A stretch of 64,000 bases of DNA. Source: Coniella vitis. Taxonomy: Eukaryota > Ascomycota > Sordariomycetes > Diaporthales > Schizoparmaceae. Of the stretch, positions 12,880 through 26,324 are shown piece after piece. Within the stretch, counting starts at the first letter, position 1. Each line of letters opens with the position of its first letter. The DNA lies in NCBI GenBank assembly GCA_011317545.1, contig WUJK01000010.1:1860001-1924000 (forward strand), read 5' to 3'. The notes below the pieces were generated by a model, which made no database searches, was not told the origin of the DNA, and saw only the letters and a list, made by a program, of their open reading frames with translations. Both the position numbers and the translations under genes were made by a program.

Positions 12880-13713
12880 CTATACTTTTAGACGTATACT
12901 TTTATAATAAACGCTACTTAGTTAACGTATATATAAGATACTATTATTAGTATAACGCTTAAAAGAAGGATAACTTAAAGCTAGTAGGGCTCCTATAGCC
13001 GATTTAAGCCCCTAAGGAGCTTATATCGATTATTATTATTAATATTATTCTATATCTATTATTAGTTAAGTTAAATGGTATATTATAGCTATTATAAGGA
13101 TATACGGCGTATAATATACTACTAATAGTTACTTATAAAACTTCGAAATAAACGCTATTAATACCTAGGTACTCTAAGTATACGGCGAAGGATTAGGATA
13201 GTATATTAAGCCGATAGCTTCTATTATTAGATTAGGCGTATCCTAAAGTAATTATCTTAGATCGCGATACGAAGTTTACTTCTACGTTTTAGATAGTATT
13301 ATAATCTAGCTTTCGAACTTTATTTTAGATAACTACTATATACTATCCTTAGGCTAACGGATAATCTAAGTATAAAAATTAGGATACTAAATTAGCTATA
13401 CGGATATATATAGCCGAGTACCCTAAAGAAAGCTAGATAGATATAATACCTACGTTATAATAGAGGTTAAATAGTACTCTATAAAAGGCTATCGATATAA
13501 GCCTATATAAGTATTTATTCGGCTTTATAATCCCTTTACTATCTAATAGATTAGTACGAATTAGTAAAGACCTCGATATCCGTTTTATACGTAAATACCT
13601 ACGCCGAAATACGTAGTTAGTTATAGATATTACTATTACTACTAATAAACAAGCATACGATAATAAGTATAGATATATAGAGTATATAATCGGCGATAAA
13701 GTATAGCTAAAAC
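12880..13713 (+). pseudogene. Degenerate integrase of gypsy element E2, cut off by E3
   Basis: Integrase blocks in order on the plus strand: GLLQPIQAPKE (about 12987), then DRDTKFTSTF (about 13261), then YYPQANGQSKYKN (about 13345), then a C-terminal block ending GDKVQLKL just before 13713. These correspond to the DDE core of Ty3/gypsy integrases. The expected C-terminal extension and the 3' LTR of E2 are absent; element E3 begins instead. Confidence 0.75.
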
Positions 13714-14799
13714 TATCAGGGTTTTGGTAGGCAAAGTAACAGGATATAAGAAAGCATCCAATAAGCAGGATCTTAGCAGTATTCAAGATATATTTCCAAA
13801 TAAGGTTATATTCAGGAATTAAACTAAACTTAGTTCCTTCCTTTTTCCTTTTAATATTCTAGTTTTCGTCTATAACTATAAATATAATTAACTCTATAGG
13901 GTTCCCGTTGCTTTTAAGTAATAGGTAAGTAAGTTTCTAGCTTAAACTCTAATAATATCCCCCTTCTTATAAGCTTTATCCTCGAAGCTATTAATTATTA
14001 GAAGATATCCTTCCTATTAGTAATAATAATCCAGGTTAAAGTGCTCTATATAATAATTCGTTACGTTTAAGCAGATTATCTATAATTAAGTTATAGGTTA
14101 TATATTTAAGACCTAATTTTCTTTTATTAGTATTATAGTATAGTAGCTATACTATTATTCCAAAAACAGCTTATTATTATTAAATATCGGTATTAGGAAT
14201 AATATAGTATATTATACGTTAAAATATCTTTATTATTACTTTATTATCCTTATTACTATATTATTATTATCGTATTATTATTAAGGGGTTTTAAAGTATC
14301 GTTAGTAACGTTATAGTTATAATAGAATAATAGTAATAATAATAGAATAATAATAGTAATAAAAGAGTAGTAAATAAGAATAGTTTACGCTAAGGATAAT
14401 AGTAATAATAAAAGAATAATAGTAATAGTAAAAATAGTAATAATAGTAGTAAATAGGCAGGGTATACGGGCTACCTAACTATTATAATAGCTTTACCTTT
14501 ATAACTATAAAGCTACTCTTTTTTCTCTATTAATTTACTTTTCTTTCCTTTTCTTTCTTTCTTTAGATTAAACTTTTAAATATTTTATTAGTATTTCCTT
14601 TTAGTCTCCCTTTATTATATGCTTCGTCTTCCCTACTAAAAAGCAGTTCTATCGCGCTTATTACTTTACTCCTTTCCTATATTTTCGTAGCTAGTATATA
14701 ATACTAATACTTTATTATAATAATCGTAATATTTATTAATTAGAGAAATAAAAATACCTCCTAAGCGCCCCGCTAATAATAATAGTAATTAGTAAGTAT

Positions 14800-15473
14800 T
14801 CTTTATATTTATCTTATATTAAAGTACCGTTAACTATACGCTTAGGTTTAGTAAACGTACTAAAGTTACTATAGTAATTAATAATAATAATAACCCTCCG
14901 GCCCCCGCTTAACCTATTACTAAATAATATATACGTTATATTCGCGCTATAGCTAAGAAGCCGAATTATATTTATAAGCCTTATCCTAATAAGCAGCTTC
15001 TTCCTTATATATCTAGCTAATATTAATAGTATTAGGTATTAATACTAAGTATAAATATTACGCTAAAAATAACCAGCCTTATTATTATATAAGTATAATT
15101 ATCCGAATCTATTATTTTACGAGAAGTATACTAATAAGTAACTAAATAGATACCTTTTACCGTCCGTACGATTATATTATCTTAGTATCCCTTTACTACC
15201 GATTAGTTAAAAGAGGCTATTTCGAAGATTCCTTATACTTAGTCCTATCTATTTACTACTAGTAAGGATAATAATAGCGGTAAAAGTATTACGAATTCGT
15301 AGGGTAATACTAGCCCTACCGTCGTTATTAGTAGTAGTAGTAATACTAAATAGCTTACTATTACTTATAATATAATATTGCTACTTATTCGCGGGGTTAA
15401 TATATTAGAATAATTAGCTAATATTAAAGAACGGTTAGCTAAGGTTACTAATACCTATAATAACGATAAAGAA

Positions 15474-15525
<52 letters not shown>

Positions 15526-15720
15526 GCGATAGCGGTACTAATATATAGGGTAGAGGCGGCGATAATAGTAGTAATAGCGGTAATAGTAGTAATAGCGATA
15601 ATAGCGGTAATAATAGTACTTAGGTTATTATTATTAGCTATAACTAGTAAGTATATATTAGGCTGCTTAATCGTTACGATATTATATAGTTTATATTAGT
15701 TAATTACTTAAACTAGTCTT
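14800..15720 (+). pseudogene. Possible extra antisense open frame in the 3' region of E3
   Basis: Between the chromodomain end and the presumed 3' LTR of E3, the strand opposite to pol reads as a coding-like hydrophilic product when mutated stops are read through. It has a proline-rich start, segments such as LREVYQ and TTDQLKEAISKIPYTQS, and an Asn/Ser-rich tail over an (AAT)n array at about 15476-15530. The protein is not recognised. It could be chance reading in AT-rich DNA. Confidence 0.35.
15476..15530. repeat. (AAT)n microsatellite in E3
   Basis: About eighteen AAT units in the 3' region of element E3. Looser AGT/AAT repeats occur at about 14320-14460 and 15540-15615. Confidence 0.85.
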
Positions 15721-15819
15721 AATTCCTTTTTTCTTTTTATAATTTTCGGTTTAGCTATTAATTATATTTTATATTTTTAAATTATATCTCTATTATTAAT
15801 ATATTAACGCGGCTCCTAT

Positions 15820-17270
15820 ATATCGTTTTCGCTGCTATAACCTTTCTATCGAATAAGGAATTACCGTTATCTTTTCGGACCTCGATATACTAGGATAGCT
15901 TCGACTTTAAAATATTCTTTACCTTTAATATTAATCTTAGGTTATAGTTTAGGATTATCGCCTTCTCTACTATTAAATTACTTTAACGTAGAGATATAAA
16001 AAATATTATAAACTTTATAAGCTTTTAGTAGCTCTAATCGGTATACTAATCCGTATATTCTAACTACCTCTAATATTCGAAATAGATTAAGGTATTTATC
16101 TACTAGCTTTACTAATAAATAGCGTTATCGTAAGTTCTTCGCTAAGACTAAGACTAATTAGTTAGGTATAAATCTTTTATCTATATACTTTATATTATAC
16201 TATTTATTATAACTAGCTTAAGTATTACGTAAATATTACTCTATAGCAGCGTATTTCTCTAATAGGGCTATTATTCTTTCTATAGTAGCTAGTACTATTA
16301 TTTTTAGATTACTAGGATAATTAGAAGGTAGGCGTAGATTATACCCTATTAAAGTATAAGCAAGTAATAAAGAGGTTAATAAATATAGCGTATTATTATA
16401 AGTAAATTAAGCTATAGGTAAACGCTACGCCTAATCTGCTTATTTAATATCGTAATATATATATAAATAGAGTTCTAATATTTAATTTAGGTATTCTATT
16501 TAACTATCTATTTATAGGTATAATACGATACTAAAACGCCGCTTTATCGCTAAATAATAGTAAAAGGAACTCTAAAAGGTGCTTATAAATAGGCTTCCTC
16601 TATCGGAAATAATTCTATCTAGTATTCTAAAAAATTAAAATATATATCGTATAACTAAGTCTATAAGTCCGCTGCTTATAAGTCGAGTTATCGTTAGTAT
16701 ATATAGTCTATATTTTATATAACGATCTACGATAACTAAAATTAAATTATAGGCTTTTCCGTTACTTCCTATAGATACTAGCAATTTAATAATAAAATCT
16801 ATTAAAATTTCCTGCTAAAGGCGGGTAGGTACCGGTAACGCTACTAATAAGCTATAAGGACGGTAAGTTATAGCTTTAGCTCGTTAATAAACTATATAAG
16901 TATTAGTATATTATTTTATATCCTTACGTATAAAAGGCTAAAAGTAATAGCGTTTAAGTAGCTTATAAGATTTATTAAAGCCGAAATAGCCTATAGTTTT
17001 ATTATTATAGTATACTAATAGTAATTCTCTTTAAAGTATAGGTACTTAAGGTATATAAAGTTAATCCTTTATTATTAAGAGTCTATATCGAGTATTCTAT
17101 ACGTTTTTTATACGGATTCTATATACTTTCTATTTACTAGATACTATAAATAGATCGTTCTATTATATATTTTTAACCTCGATATAGAGAGGTTTATCTA
17201 GCTATATAGCTATTACCGTAATATATTAAGGCTATATACGCAGAAGGATAATAGGGTTATAAAGCCTACT
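15820..17270 (-). pseudogene. Degenerate integrase and chromodomain of gypsy element E3
   Basis: Minus strand. Integrase DDE region at about 16600-16850, with a mutated version of the block that normally reads I-S-M-D-F-I followed by VDRYxK. A downstream block ending V-Y-N-V-F-Y-I-S precedes a chromodomain-like stretch at about 15820-15960 (VEAILVYRGPKR, then KGYSSEND). Integrase followed by a chromodomain is the hallmark of chromoviruses. Confidence 0.75.
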
Positions 17271-18249
17271 TCTAAGTAGGTAAACTATAGAACTAACGTA
17301 TAGTTTAAGCTCGGATTATATAGTCTAATAACTTCGCTTAGAGGTCCTTAATCTCTATCCGAGAGTATATATTATTAAAAAGTAAGCTCTCCGTCCTATA
17401 TACTTTACTACTACTTCTAAGCAACTTAATAACTTATATAGGATAAAATTCCTAGATCTAATCTTATAGATACTACCTCCTCCGTCTAATAACGAGATAA
17501 CGCTATTTAATTTATCTAAAATATACTCTAAGACTATATATTTATAGCTTATCTATAAATAAGAAGTTATTAATCCTATAGTAAACTACCCCTCTTTAGT
17601 ACTCGGTTTATTATTTCGGTAAGTCCGTTTTAATTATACTAGGTCTTTAGATACCTATATAATAAAATCGCAGGGTATATATAGCTCCTTATTAGCTTTC
17701 GTACTATTATAATAATTAGGACGCTATAATAGTCCGTCTATAGGATTTAATCGACTAGGTTAATAAATAATAGTAAAGTTATAGTTATTTAATAGCTATA
17801 GCTATTATATTTACCTTACTAATAGTTATCTTTTTATTTCCTAAAAACTCTAATTTAGGTAATTAGTCTTAATAATAACTAGGGTTTATATATATAAGAG
17901 GTATTAACGCTAATTTAATATAGCGTTAACGATAGTAAATAGTTCCTAATCTCCTATACTATAACGCGCTTTAACTAGAGTTAACTTTTTAGAACGAAAA
18001 GTAATTAGATACTAAACTATATTAAATAACTATAATAAAACAGCTCTAATAGCTTACTAAAATATATCTATTTCTATACGTATTAGTAAAATAAGATTAA
18101 AATAGCGTAATAATAGAGGGATAGTAAAACGAGTATATAATATTCGGAATATAAAACGCTATCGGAAATTAAGAATAAAAGTACTAATATACTCGCTATA
18201 TAAAAGCTGCGTTAAAGGTATAGTAATATAAGAATAATTCCGAATAAAA

Positions 18250-19000
18250 CGCCTATAAAAACTAGTAAAACCTAAGAATACTTAGATATCTTTAATATAC
18301 GTAGGCTCGGGCTATTGCTTAATAATAGCGATTCTACTACGTTCTATACTAATTCCCTTAGGAGTAATAACGAAACCTAGAAATTTAACTTTTAATATAT
18401 TAAATTTATATTTTTTAAGGTTAATATATAACTTCCACTTATATAATCGCTTAAATACTCTACGAATATCTTACGTATATATTACGGGGTCCTTATTAAA
18501 AATTAAAATATTATCGAGATAGATAATATAAATAATATTAATAAGCCTAACTAAAACTCTATTAATATAAGATTAAAAAGTTATAGGAGAATTAGTTAAA
18601 CTTATTAGTAAAATAAGGTACTTAAAATACCCGTATTTAGTACGAAAAGCCGTCTTCTACTTATTACTTTCCTTAATTCGTATATAATAATAAGCATCTT
18701 TTAAGTTAAGCTTAGTATAAATAATAGTATATAATAATTAGTTTAGAACTTCTAAAATTAAAGGTAAAGGTATATAATTCTTATATATTAGCTTATTTAA
18801 AGTACGATAATTAATATAAAGGCGTAACTCCCCGCCCTTTTTTAGTATAAAAATAATAGGAGCTCCTATAGGATTAATAGAATAGCGAATAAGACCTCTA
18901 GCCTATATTTTCTATAAGTATTCCCTAAGACTTTCTAGCTTTAATATAGTAAGTATATAAATAGGTCCCTATAGAGGTATTACGCCCTCTTCTAGATTAA
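18250..19000 (-). pseudogene. Degenerate reverse transcriptase of gypsy element E3
   Basis: Minus-strand blocks in order: YIDYRTLNKLTYKN, TKLNLKDAYYYIRI, KTAFRTKYGYFKYL and the active site as IYLDNILIF (about 18497-18528), where Y-x-D-D has become Y-L-D-N. All fit Ty3/gypsy reverse transcriptase. Many mutated Trp and Gln codons read as stops. Confidence 0.85.
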
Positions 19001-19053
19001 TAGTATAGTCTAAAACTATTCGTACTAGTAAAGGTGCATTAGGATCTATATAT

Positions 19054-19389
19054 TATAGGCCTACGGGTAAATACACGGCTTCGGCATACTAGGGCACAAA
19101 GCCTTAGTTAGTATATTCCCTTCTCGTCTAGAGACTAGTATTATATAAGCGCTAAATAAGAGCATCTCCCGAGCAGCTTATAAGCCGTATAGAAAACCAT
19201 CGGTAATAGGACCCGTATCGACGGTAGACCTATAGAAAACTCTATCTATAGGTAGATTTTAAATATAAGAGCTATTTAAGAGCAGCTCTTGCGCCGCTAT
19301 ATAGATATTACTCTTACTTCTCTCCTTAAATTAGTTAATAATAGAGATTAGGATCGAAACTATAAACGCTCTTTCGATACCTATTTATA
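19054..19389 (+). repeat. 5' LTR of gypsy element E4 (336 bp)
   Basis: Direct repeat with 25986-26321, both exactly 336 bp, starting TATA(A/G)GCCTACGGG and ending as mutated/unmutated versions of GTTCACA, that is TG...CA. Differences are mostly transitions. The flanks do not form a target duplication: TATAT precedes this copy, ACGGC follows the other. Confidence 0.88.
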
Positions 19390-21570
19390 TTTAACTAACT
19401 TCTTTTCTACCTACCCTATATATCTAATAGTATTTATATACTTATTTAGCGTATAGCCTTAGGATATTATACCCCTATAATAAGTAATTCGGGTAACTCC
19501 CTACCTAAGCGAATAACGATAATAATAATATAATAATAATTATATAATAAATAATTACTTAAATAATAGAAGAATAGCGGTATATTATTAAAGGAGTAGT
19601 ATAATAATAATACGAAGATAGCGTATAAAACCTAGAAGTGCTTATAGTATAACTTATATAAATCGAATAATCCCGTAGCCTACTACTATAGGAGCTATTA
19701 GTAAGTATTAATAATTTAGCAGCCGAATACCCTAACCCGGTACCTAATAAACTAGAAGATACTTATACCCCTACCTCCTAAGATATAGAAGATACCGACG
19801 TTAATATAGATAAAGCCTTAGAGAGTATAATCGTACCTAAACGTAAGCCCCTTTCTTAGCTAGCGAACTTTAAGGGTATATATACTTAATTTCTAGCTTA
19901 GGAGTATATTATAAGGTATAAACTTATCCGAGATACCTATTTTATCGGGAATTATATAAATAAGTTCTAAGAAATCTATAAATACCTAGAGGGAAACGTA
20001 AAGGTTATAGTAAGGAGCTATTATATTATAAGAGGAGAATATAGCCTTTAGAAACCTTCTTTATTCCTATAATAGCTCTGCTACCGATATTATAACGAGA
20101 ATTATACTATTATTACTTTTTAAAGGCTCCGGAGCTTTATTTAGAAGAAAGGCTAACCCTTCCCTAACTTCTTCTCTTAATAGGAGAAGTTATTAATAGA
20201 CTCTAGCGGTATAGAGTAACCGGATTTAGCTAAGTTAATATACCTAAAGGGCGCTATTAATAGTATATTATATATATAGCTTATTAGTATAGAAATACCG
20301 TCGATATATAATAATTAGGTAAAAAAAGCGTTTTATATCTCGGCTAAGCTAGAAAGCTATATTATTATCCGAAATAATAGTTATATTTTACCCTTAAGCT
20401 ATTTATCCGGAGCTACGGTATAGCGCTTTAGAATAACTTAATAAGCGGGAGGAAACGGATAGAAACTATAAAACCCTTATATAGATCCCGATAGGAATAT
20501 AACTATAATTAGTATTAACGCTCTATAAACTAATAAATAGTATATAAGGTAGGTTAACTAAGCGGAGATTAGGTATAGGAAAGAGTAGGGACTTTATTAT
20601 AGGTATAGATATTTAAATTATAGAATTATTTATTACCCTTTCCTATTTATACGCCTACTTACTAGCTTAGGAGCTATACGGGAGACGGAAATTAATATCG
20701 CCGATATTAACCTTATCGACTTTAACGATATTACCGAAGAATAGGAGGAAAACTAGCTACTCCTATATAAAATCGTATATAGGAGCTTATAGATCTCGAC
20801 TTTAACCTATAAAAAATAAAGTATTAGATAAATAGAAACTATTTTATAATAAACCTATTCTATAATTTAACTCTATTTATCCTAATATTTATTAATTCTA
20901 ATTATAATTATTATTCTATTATAAGCGAAACGCTTATATATAAGTTAAGACTTCCGTATATACCTATCCCGCTTAGGACCCTTTATTAATTATTAAAGGA
21001 GAGAATATTATATAAATAGCCTGTTATCCGCTATATAACCTACCTTAATATAAACTTAAATAGGTATTTATATCGTATTTAGGCCTATATAATCCCCCGC
21101 CTTTAATATAACCTTATTTTAAGAAAACCTTAGGTAGAAAGAGAGAAGGTAATATATATAGCTTATAAGTACCGCCTAAATATCGAACGAATAGGAGGAT
21201 TAAAGGTTTAAGAACGAGGATATAACCCTAAGAACTTTAACTATATATCTATTAATACTCTTATTATTTAAAGTAAAGTTTAGTATATAAAATACTTAAA
21301 TACCGCTTAGGTAGCGTTTTTTAATATTATAATAGCCGATATTATTAAGGCCCTATTATCGAAAGTAGAATCCTTAGTTAACGAGAAACTCCCCTTAAAG
21401 TATTATAAGTTCCGGAACCTCTTTAATAAGGATATAGCTTCTACGCTACTATTATATAGAGAGGGAGTAGATTATAAGATTCGGCTTATAAGAAGGCGGA
21501 TAGATTTATTATAAACGCCCTATAGGGCCCGTTATATAGGATATCTAGAGAAAAACTTATTATATTAAGG
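19390..21570 (+). pseudogene. Degenerate gag and upstream region of gypsy element E4
   Basis: No intact frame. Plus-strand read-through gives acidic and basic hydrophilic segments (about 19690-20820), fitting gag, followed by a transition into the reverse transcriptase near 21570. A protease motif was not confidently found. Confidence 0.5.
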
Positions 21571-22800
21571 AAGACTCTTATTAAGCTATTCGATATAAGC
21601 TATATTAAAGCTAATAACTCCTTAATAAGAGCTCCTATAATCTTTATTAAGAAACTAAAGGGTAGCCTCCGTTTTTATATAAATTATTATATATTTAACG
21701 CTATTTCGGAAGCCGATTATTACCCGCTCCCCCTTATTAAAGAAACCTTATTTAATATTATAAACGTTAAATATTTTACTAAGCTCGATATATAAATAGC
21801 GTTTTATAAGCTTTATATTAAGGAAGGAGATAAATAGAAGACCGCTTTTCGTATAAGGTATAGCCTCTTCGAATAGCTAATAACCCCGTTCGGACTTATA
21901 AGCGCTCCTATAATATTCTAGCGCTATATTAATAACGCTTTACGCCCCTATTTAGATATCTTTTATTTAGCTTATATCGATAATATTCTAATATATACTA
22001 ATAGTATAGCTAAAGATTACCGAGTAAAGGTAAAGCTAATATTATATACTCTCGAAATAGTAGGTTTAAATTTAGATATTACTAAATACGAATTCGGCGT
22101 AACCGAAACGAAATACCTAGGCTTTATTATCGAAGTAAGGGTAGGGATTTATATAAACCCCGAGAAGGTATATACTATATATAATTAGGAGGCTCCGAAG
22201 ATAGTTAAAGGAGTCTATAGCTTCCTAGGATTTACGAACTTTTATTATTAATTTATCGCTAATTATTCTAAAGTTATAAGGCCCCTTTTAGCCTTAATTA
22301 AAAAGGGGGTTTTATTTAGGTTTAGGGAGTAGGAAGAAGTTATATTCGAATAGCTAAAATATCTCTTTATTAATAAGCCTATATTCGCCTAATAGGATCC
22401 GGATAAGGAGATAATATTAAAAGCGGACTATTCTAGCTATTTATTAAGCAGCTATCTCTCTTAAAGGGATAAGTATAATATCCTCCGCCCGGTAATATAT
22501 TACTTATACCGCTTAAGCCCTATAAAGTATAATTATAAGATCTATAATAAGGAATTACTAGCCGTTATTAATTACTTAAGAGTATAGGATATAGAGCTTA
22601 GGGGTATTATACTATTATTTATAATTTACTCGGATTATAAGAACCTCGAATACTTTATAATATTACGGTATCTTACCGAAAGGTAGGTTTATTAATCCGA
22701 GATAATAGCTCGTTTTCGATATTATTTAATCTACCGTATAAGAGCGGCTAGCGAGCGTCTAAACGCCCTCTTAAGGAGGGAGTAGGATATACTATATAAT
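21570..22800 (+). pseudogene. Degenerate reverse transcriptase and RNase H of gypsy element E4
   Basis: Plus-strand blocks: FTKLDI then AFYKLYIKEGDK (about 21776-21835), KTAFRIRYSLFE, TPFGLISAPIIF, the active site AYIDNILIYT (about 21970-22003; the second Asp of Y-x-D-D is Asn), then TKYLGFI and a connection FLGFTNFYYQFIANY. RNase H follows at about 22420-22740 (start near EADYSSY, later YSDYKNLEYF). Typical Ty3/gypsy order; inactivated throughout. Confidence 0.87.
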
Positions 22801-23339
22801 ATATCTAACGAATACCTTACCGGTAGGTAAATCTAGCTTTTACTATCGATAGAGATAAGCTAAGTTATAATATATAATAAGCTATTATTAATAGGTAGCG
22901 AGGTTTTTATATAAAAAGAGCTTTAACGCTTATAGGATAATATTACCTTATATAATAAGATCTACTCCTAGCTTATAAGTATAATCTATAGGGGTAAATA
23001 CTTTTTTCCCCCTTACTTATAGATATCCGAAGGTAAGCTTATTAAGGTATTTATAGCGGAATATTCGATCGATAATAAAGGATTACTTAGGTTCTACGAA
23101 TAACTCTAATTACCGGATTAGGAACCCCTATATACTAAATTAATATAAAGTATCTACTATTTTACTCTATCTAGCTACTTAAAGAGGGATATTATTATTA
23201 TAATAATAATAAAGGGCTATTTCTAGCTAGATATATACTATAATATTCGGCGGTTTATATAAAATTATAATATCTATAAATATAAGATAGTATAAAGATA
23301 TTAGAAGAAGGGCTTTCTTAAGCCCTTATTAATACTTAA

Positions 23340-24480
23340 GCGGGTATAAAGTAAGTTATCTATAAACTTTATAATCGACCTCCCCTATAAGGATAATATA
23401 AAAGAGGTTTATTTAATAGTAATTATAAACCGATTAATAAAAGCTATTATATTCGAAGCTATATATAATATAAGCGCGGAAGTATATATAAAGCGGTTCT
23501 TATATTATTATTAGCAGTTCTATAATTTCCCTAAGGTAATAGTTAGTAATTAAAGCTCGAACTAAGTAAAAGGGTTCTAGCACCGATTATATAAGCTTAT
23601 AAAGATAAAATAGCGCTTAAATACCGCTTTCTATTTATAAACGGATAAAGCTATAGAAAGGGTAAATTAAGAGATTATAAATTACCTCCGAGTATTTATT
23701 ATATATATATAATTAGATTAGCCGATATTCCTATCCGGCGCTTAACTAGCTATTAATAATAGGGATATTAATATAATTAGCTTTAGCCTATTTTTTATCC
23801 TATATAGCTATTATATAAATCTAATCGAATAAGTAGAGTATAATATATTAATAGCGTAAGCGCCTAGGGTTTAAGCCGAGAACTTCGTCTAATAGCTTAA
23901 AGATATAACTACTTTCGCTTAAATTATAATAATAGTTATATAATAATAAATAGAAGAATTTATAAATAAATTACGAATAGCTATAAAGCGGCTTATTAAG
24001 GGCGATAAGGTATAGCTCTCCTTATAAAATATTACTACCGATTACTCTTTAAAGAAGTTAGCTTAGCTATATAAGAAGTATATTATAATATATATTATTA
24101 GCCCTTATATAATAGAATTAGATATCCCGCTAGGTATTTACCCTCGTTTCTATATAAATCTCCTAATCCGATCTATATAAAACCCGCTCCCGTTATAGGT
24201 ATAGAGAGAATACTAGCCTAACCCTATTATAATTAAAGAGGGAGAGGAACCCGAATATTAAGTAAAAAGTATTATTAGAGTATATAATAAGCTATATAAA
24301 GGCTATACGAAAACGGATAAAACGCTATAATATAAAATCCTAATTAAATAGGTCGGATAGGATTAGCTAAACTAATAATTATTATCCGAATTTAAAGATA
24401 TAGCTACTCTTAAAGAGTTCGAGTAATATTATAATAATATTACGAGTTATAATAGCTTAAAATTATAAAAAAGAAAGAGC
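23340..24480 (+). pseudogene. Degenerate integrase and C-terminal domain of gypsy element E4
   Basis: Plus strand: a block with a VNRLIKA motif (mutated VDRLTK, about 23430), FYNFPKVIVSN (mutated ...SDRG, about 23520), then INYLRVFI and the long C-terminal region. A chromodomain-like tail near 24300-24420 (KILIKQVGQDQ, ATLKEFEQ) is plausible but weaker than in E3. Confidence 0.75.
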
Positions 24481-24529
24481 GGGGAATTAAATACTATAAA
24501 TAAAAAGAAAACTATATATAAAACGCGCG

Positions 24530-25560
24530 CTAATATAGCTACTTACTTATCCTCGTTTACCTCCTCCTTATTATTAGAATTACTCTCCTTAGTTTTATTA
24601 GAATAAGGATCGTTATTAATATTATACTTCGCTTTAATACTAATTAAGCCCTTACCCTTACTACCCCCTTTTATAAGCTTTACTAATAGGTCGGTAATAT
24701 CCTTTAGCGCTATTACTTAGTAGTATATAAGCTTATAGCTATAGCGTTAATATAGAATTAGTAGGATATAAGTAGAGAAGAAATAGTCGGTATATATACT
24801 ACGGGTATACTTATTATTTAATAACCGGACCTTATTATAATTAGCCTAAGTTTTAAATAATTTAAATAGGTAATCGCGGGTATAATATATAGCGAGAGTA
24901 GTAAGGGCCTAGGGGCGGAGAGTATTTAGAATATATAAGTATAAGAAAACGTAAGTAGGGAAGGAGTAATATATATTAGGGTTAGAAATATTATAGGTAA
25001 GGGAATAGTTAACTATAATAATAATAGCGGTATATATCTTATCGATCTAATAAAGGGGGGTATAAGAGTAGCCGGAGTTATTACCCTTTTTATTTATCTT
25101 ATAGGGGAAATAATAGGCGCCGGCTATAGTAGTTAGCGAGCTATAAAGGAGTAGGGGAAGTATTACTTACTAATATTATAAAAGCAGAGGGAGAAGGGGT
25201 TCTTAAAAGCCCTTATAATATAGGGTAAGTATTACTCGTCCTTAATACCCTTAGGGAGGGTAATATAGGGTTAGAGCTATAGGTTAATAGTAATAATACT
25301 CTAAATAAGCTTATTAATAGCCTTATCGAGCTAAGCGGCGGTAGGGGTAAAGATAATAGCGGTAGGAGTAATAATAAGCACGGTAGAAGTAGCTATAACT
25401 ATAATTACGGGCGCTATTATTATAGGAGTAATTATAGAGTTTATAATAATAGTAGAGGTAATAGCGGTAGATATAATAATAGGGGCTATACTAGCTTATT
25501 TAAAGCGAGTAGCAATATTTATACTATTAATAGAGCTAAGTATAAGTAAAGGACGAATAG
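24530..25560 (-). pseudogene. Possible extra antisense open frame in the 3' region of E4
   Basis: Between pol and the 3' LTR of E4 the minus strand reads as a coding-like product: a Thr/Ile-rich part, LDKAINKLI, then after a frame change YIFLY-type and LNTLRPQALTTLA segments, and a lysine/asparagine/glutamate-rich end (KDITDLLVKLIKGGSKGKG). The length and texture differ from random AT-rich DNA, but the product is not recognised. E3 has an antisense frame in the equivalent place. Confidence 0.4.
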
Positions 25561-25985
25561 GGAAAGTATAATATTTACCTTATTATTATAGTAATTAGTT
25601 TCGTATAATTTATAAGGGCTTTAGTTTAATTAAAAGGAAGGAATAACCCTTAGAATAGGGGTTAAAGGGGTATTTATACTTTTTCGAAGCTCTAAGAGTA
25701 AAGATATCGCGCTTATAACCGCTTATTAGGTTAAGGGCGTTACTATTATTCTATTAACAGATAATAAGCGGTAGAACTTATAGATTCGCCGAGAGTTAGG
25801 TTAAAGGGAGCTTTACGGATATAAAACTCCTTTTATACTCGTTAGGTATAAGAATAAAGCTCCTTTAATAGGGTAAGCGGGCGTAGCGGTATCGTATTAT
25901 TATACTATTTAGGTAGCTATTATACCCTTAATATACTATATATAGCTCTATAGGAGGGCGTTTAGCCTAAGCGGGGGGGTAATAT

Positions 25986-26321
25986 TATAAGCCTACGGGT
26001 AAATATATAGCTTCGGTATATTAGGGTATAAAGCCTTAGTTAGTATATTCCCTTCCCGTCTAGAGATTAATATTATATAAATACTAAATAAGAGCGCCTT
26101 CCGAGTAGTTTATAAGCCGCTTAGAAGACTATCGGTAATAGTACCTATATCGACGATAAACCTATAGAAAACTCTATCTAAAGGTAGATCTTAAGCGTAA
26201 GAGCTATTTAAGAGCAGCTCTCGCGCCGCTATATAAATACTACTCTTACTTCTCTCCTTAAGTTAGTTAATAATAGAAATTGAGATCGTAACTACGAACG
26301 CTCTCTCGATGCCCGTTCACA
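25986..26321 (+). repeat. 3' LTR of gypsy element E4 (336 bp)
   Basis: Partner of 19054-19389. Its last bases (GTTCACA) are unmutated. The following sequence is the integrase region of E1, not the interrupted E3 sequence that precedes the 5' copy. Confidence 0.88.
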
Positions 26322-26324
26322 ACG

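Larger units (their letters stand above)
13714..19053 (-). mobile_element. Antisense chromovirus-type gypsy element E3, 5' part missing
   Basis: The left boundary is probably TATCAGGG at 13714 (a mutated TGTCAGGG LTR end); the first 110 bases retain CpA. On the minus strand, read right to left: reverse transcriptase, RNase H, integrase and chromodomain. There is no gag, protease or 5' LTR; the sequence stops at the E4 LTR at 19053. The LTR length cannot be fixed without a partner copy; pyrimidine runs at 13833-13853 and 14541-14566 are candidate complements of a polypurine tract. Confidence 0.75.

Noticed and set aside
13433..13786. 117-codon open frame on the minus strand inside the island
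   Set aside because: It is antisense to the E2 integrase and crosses the E2/E3 junction into the RIP-spared LTR patch; no family resemblance, so it is chance.
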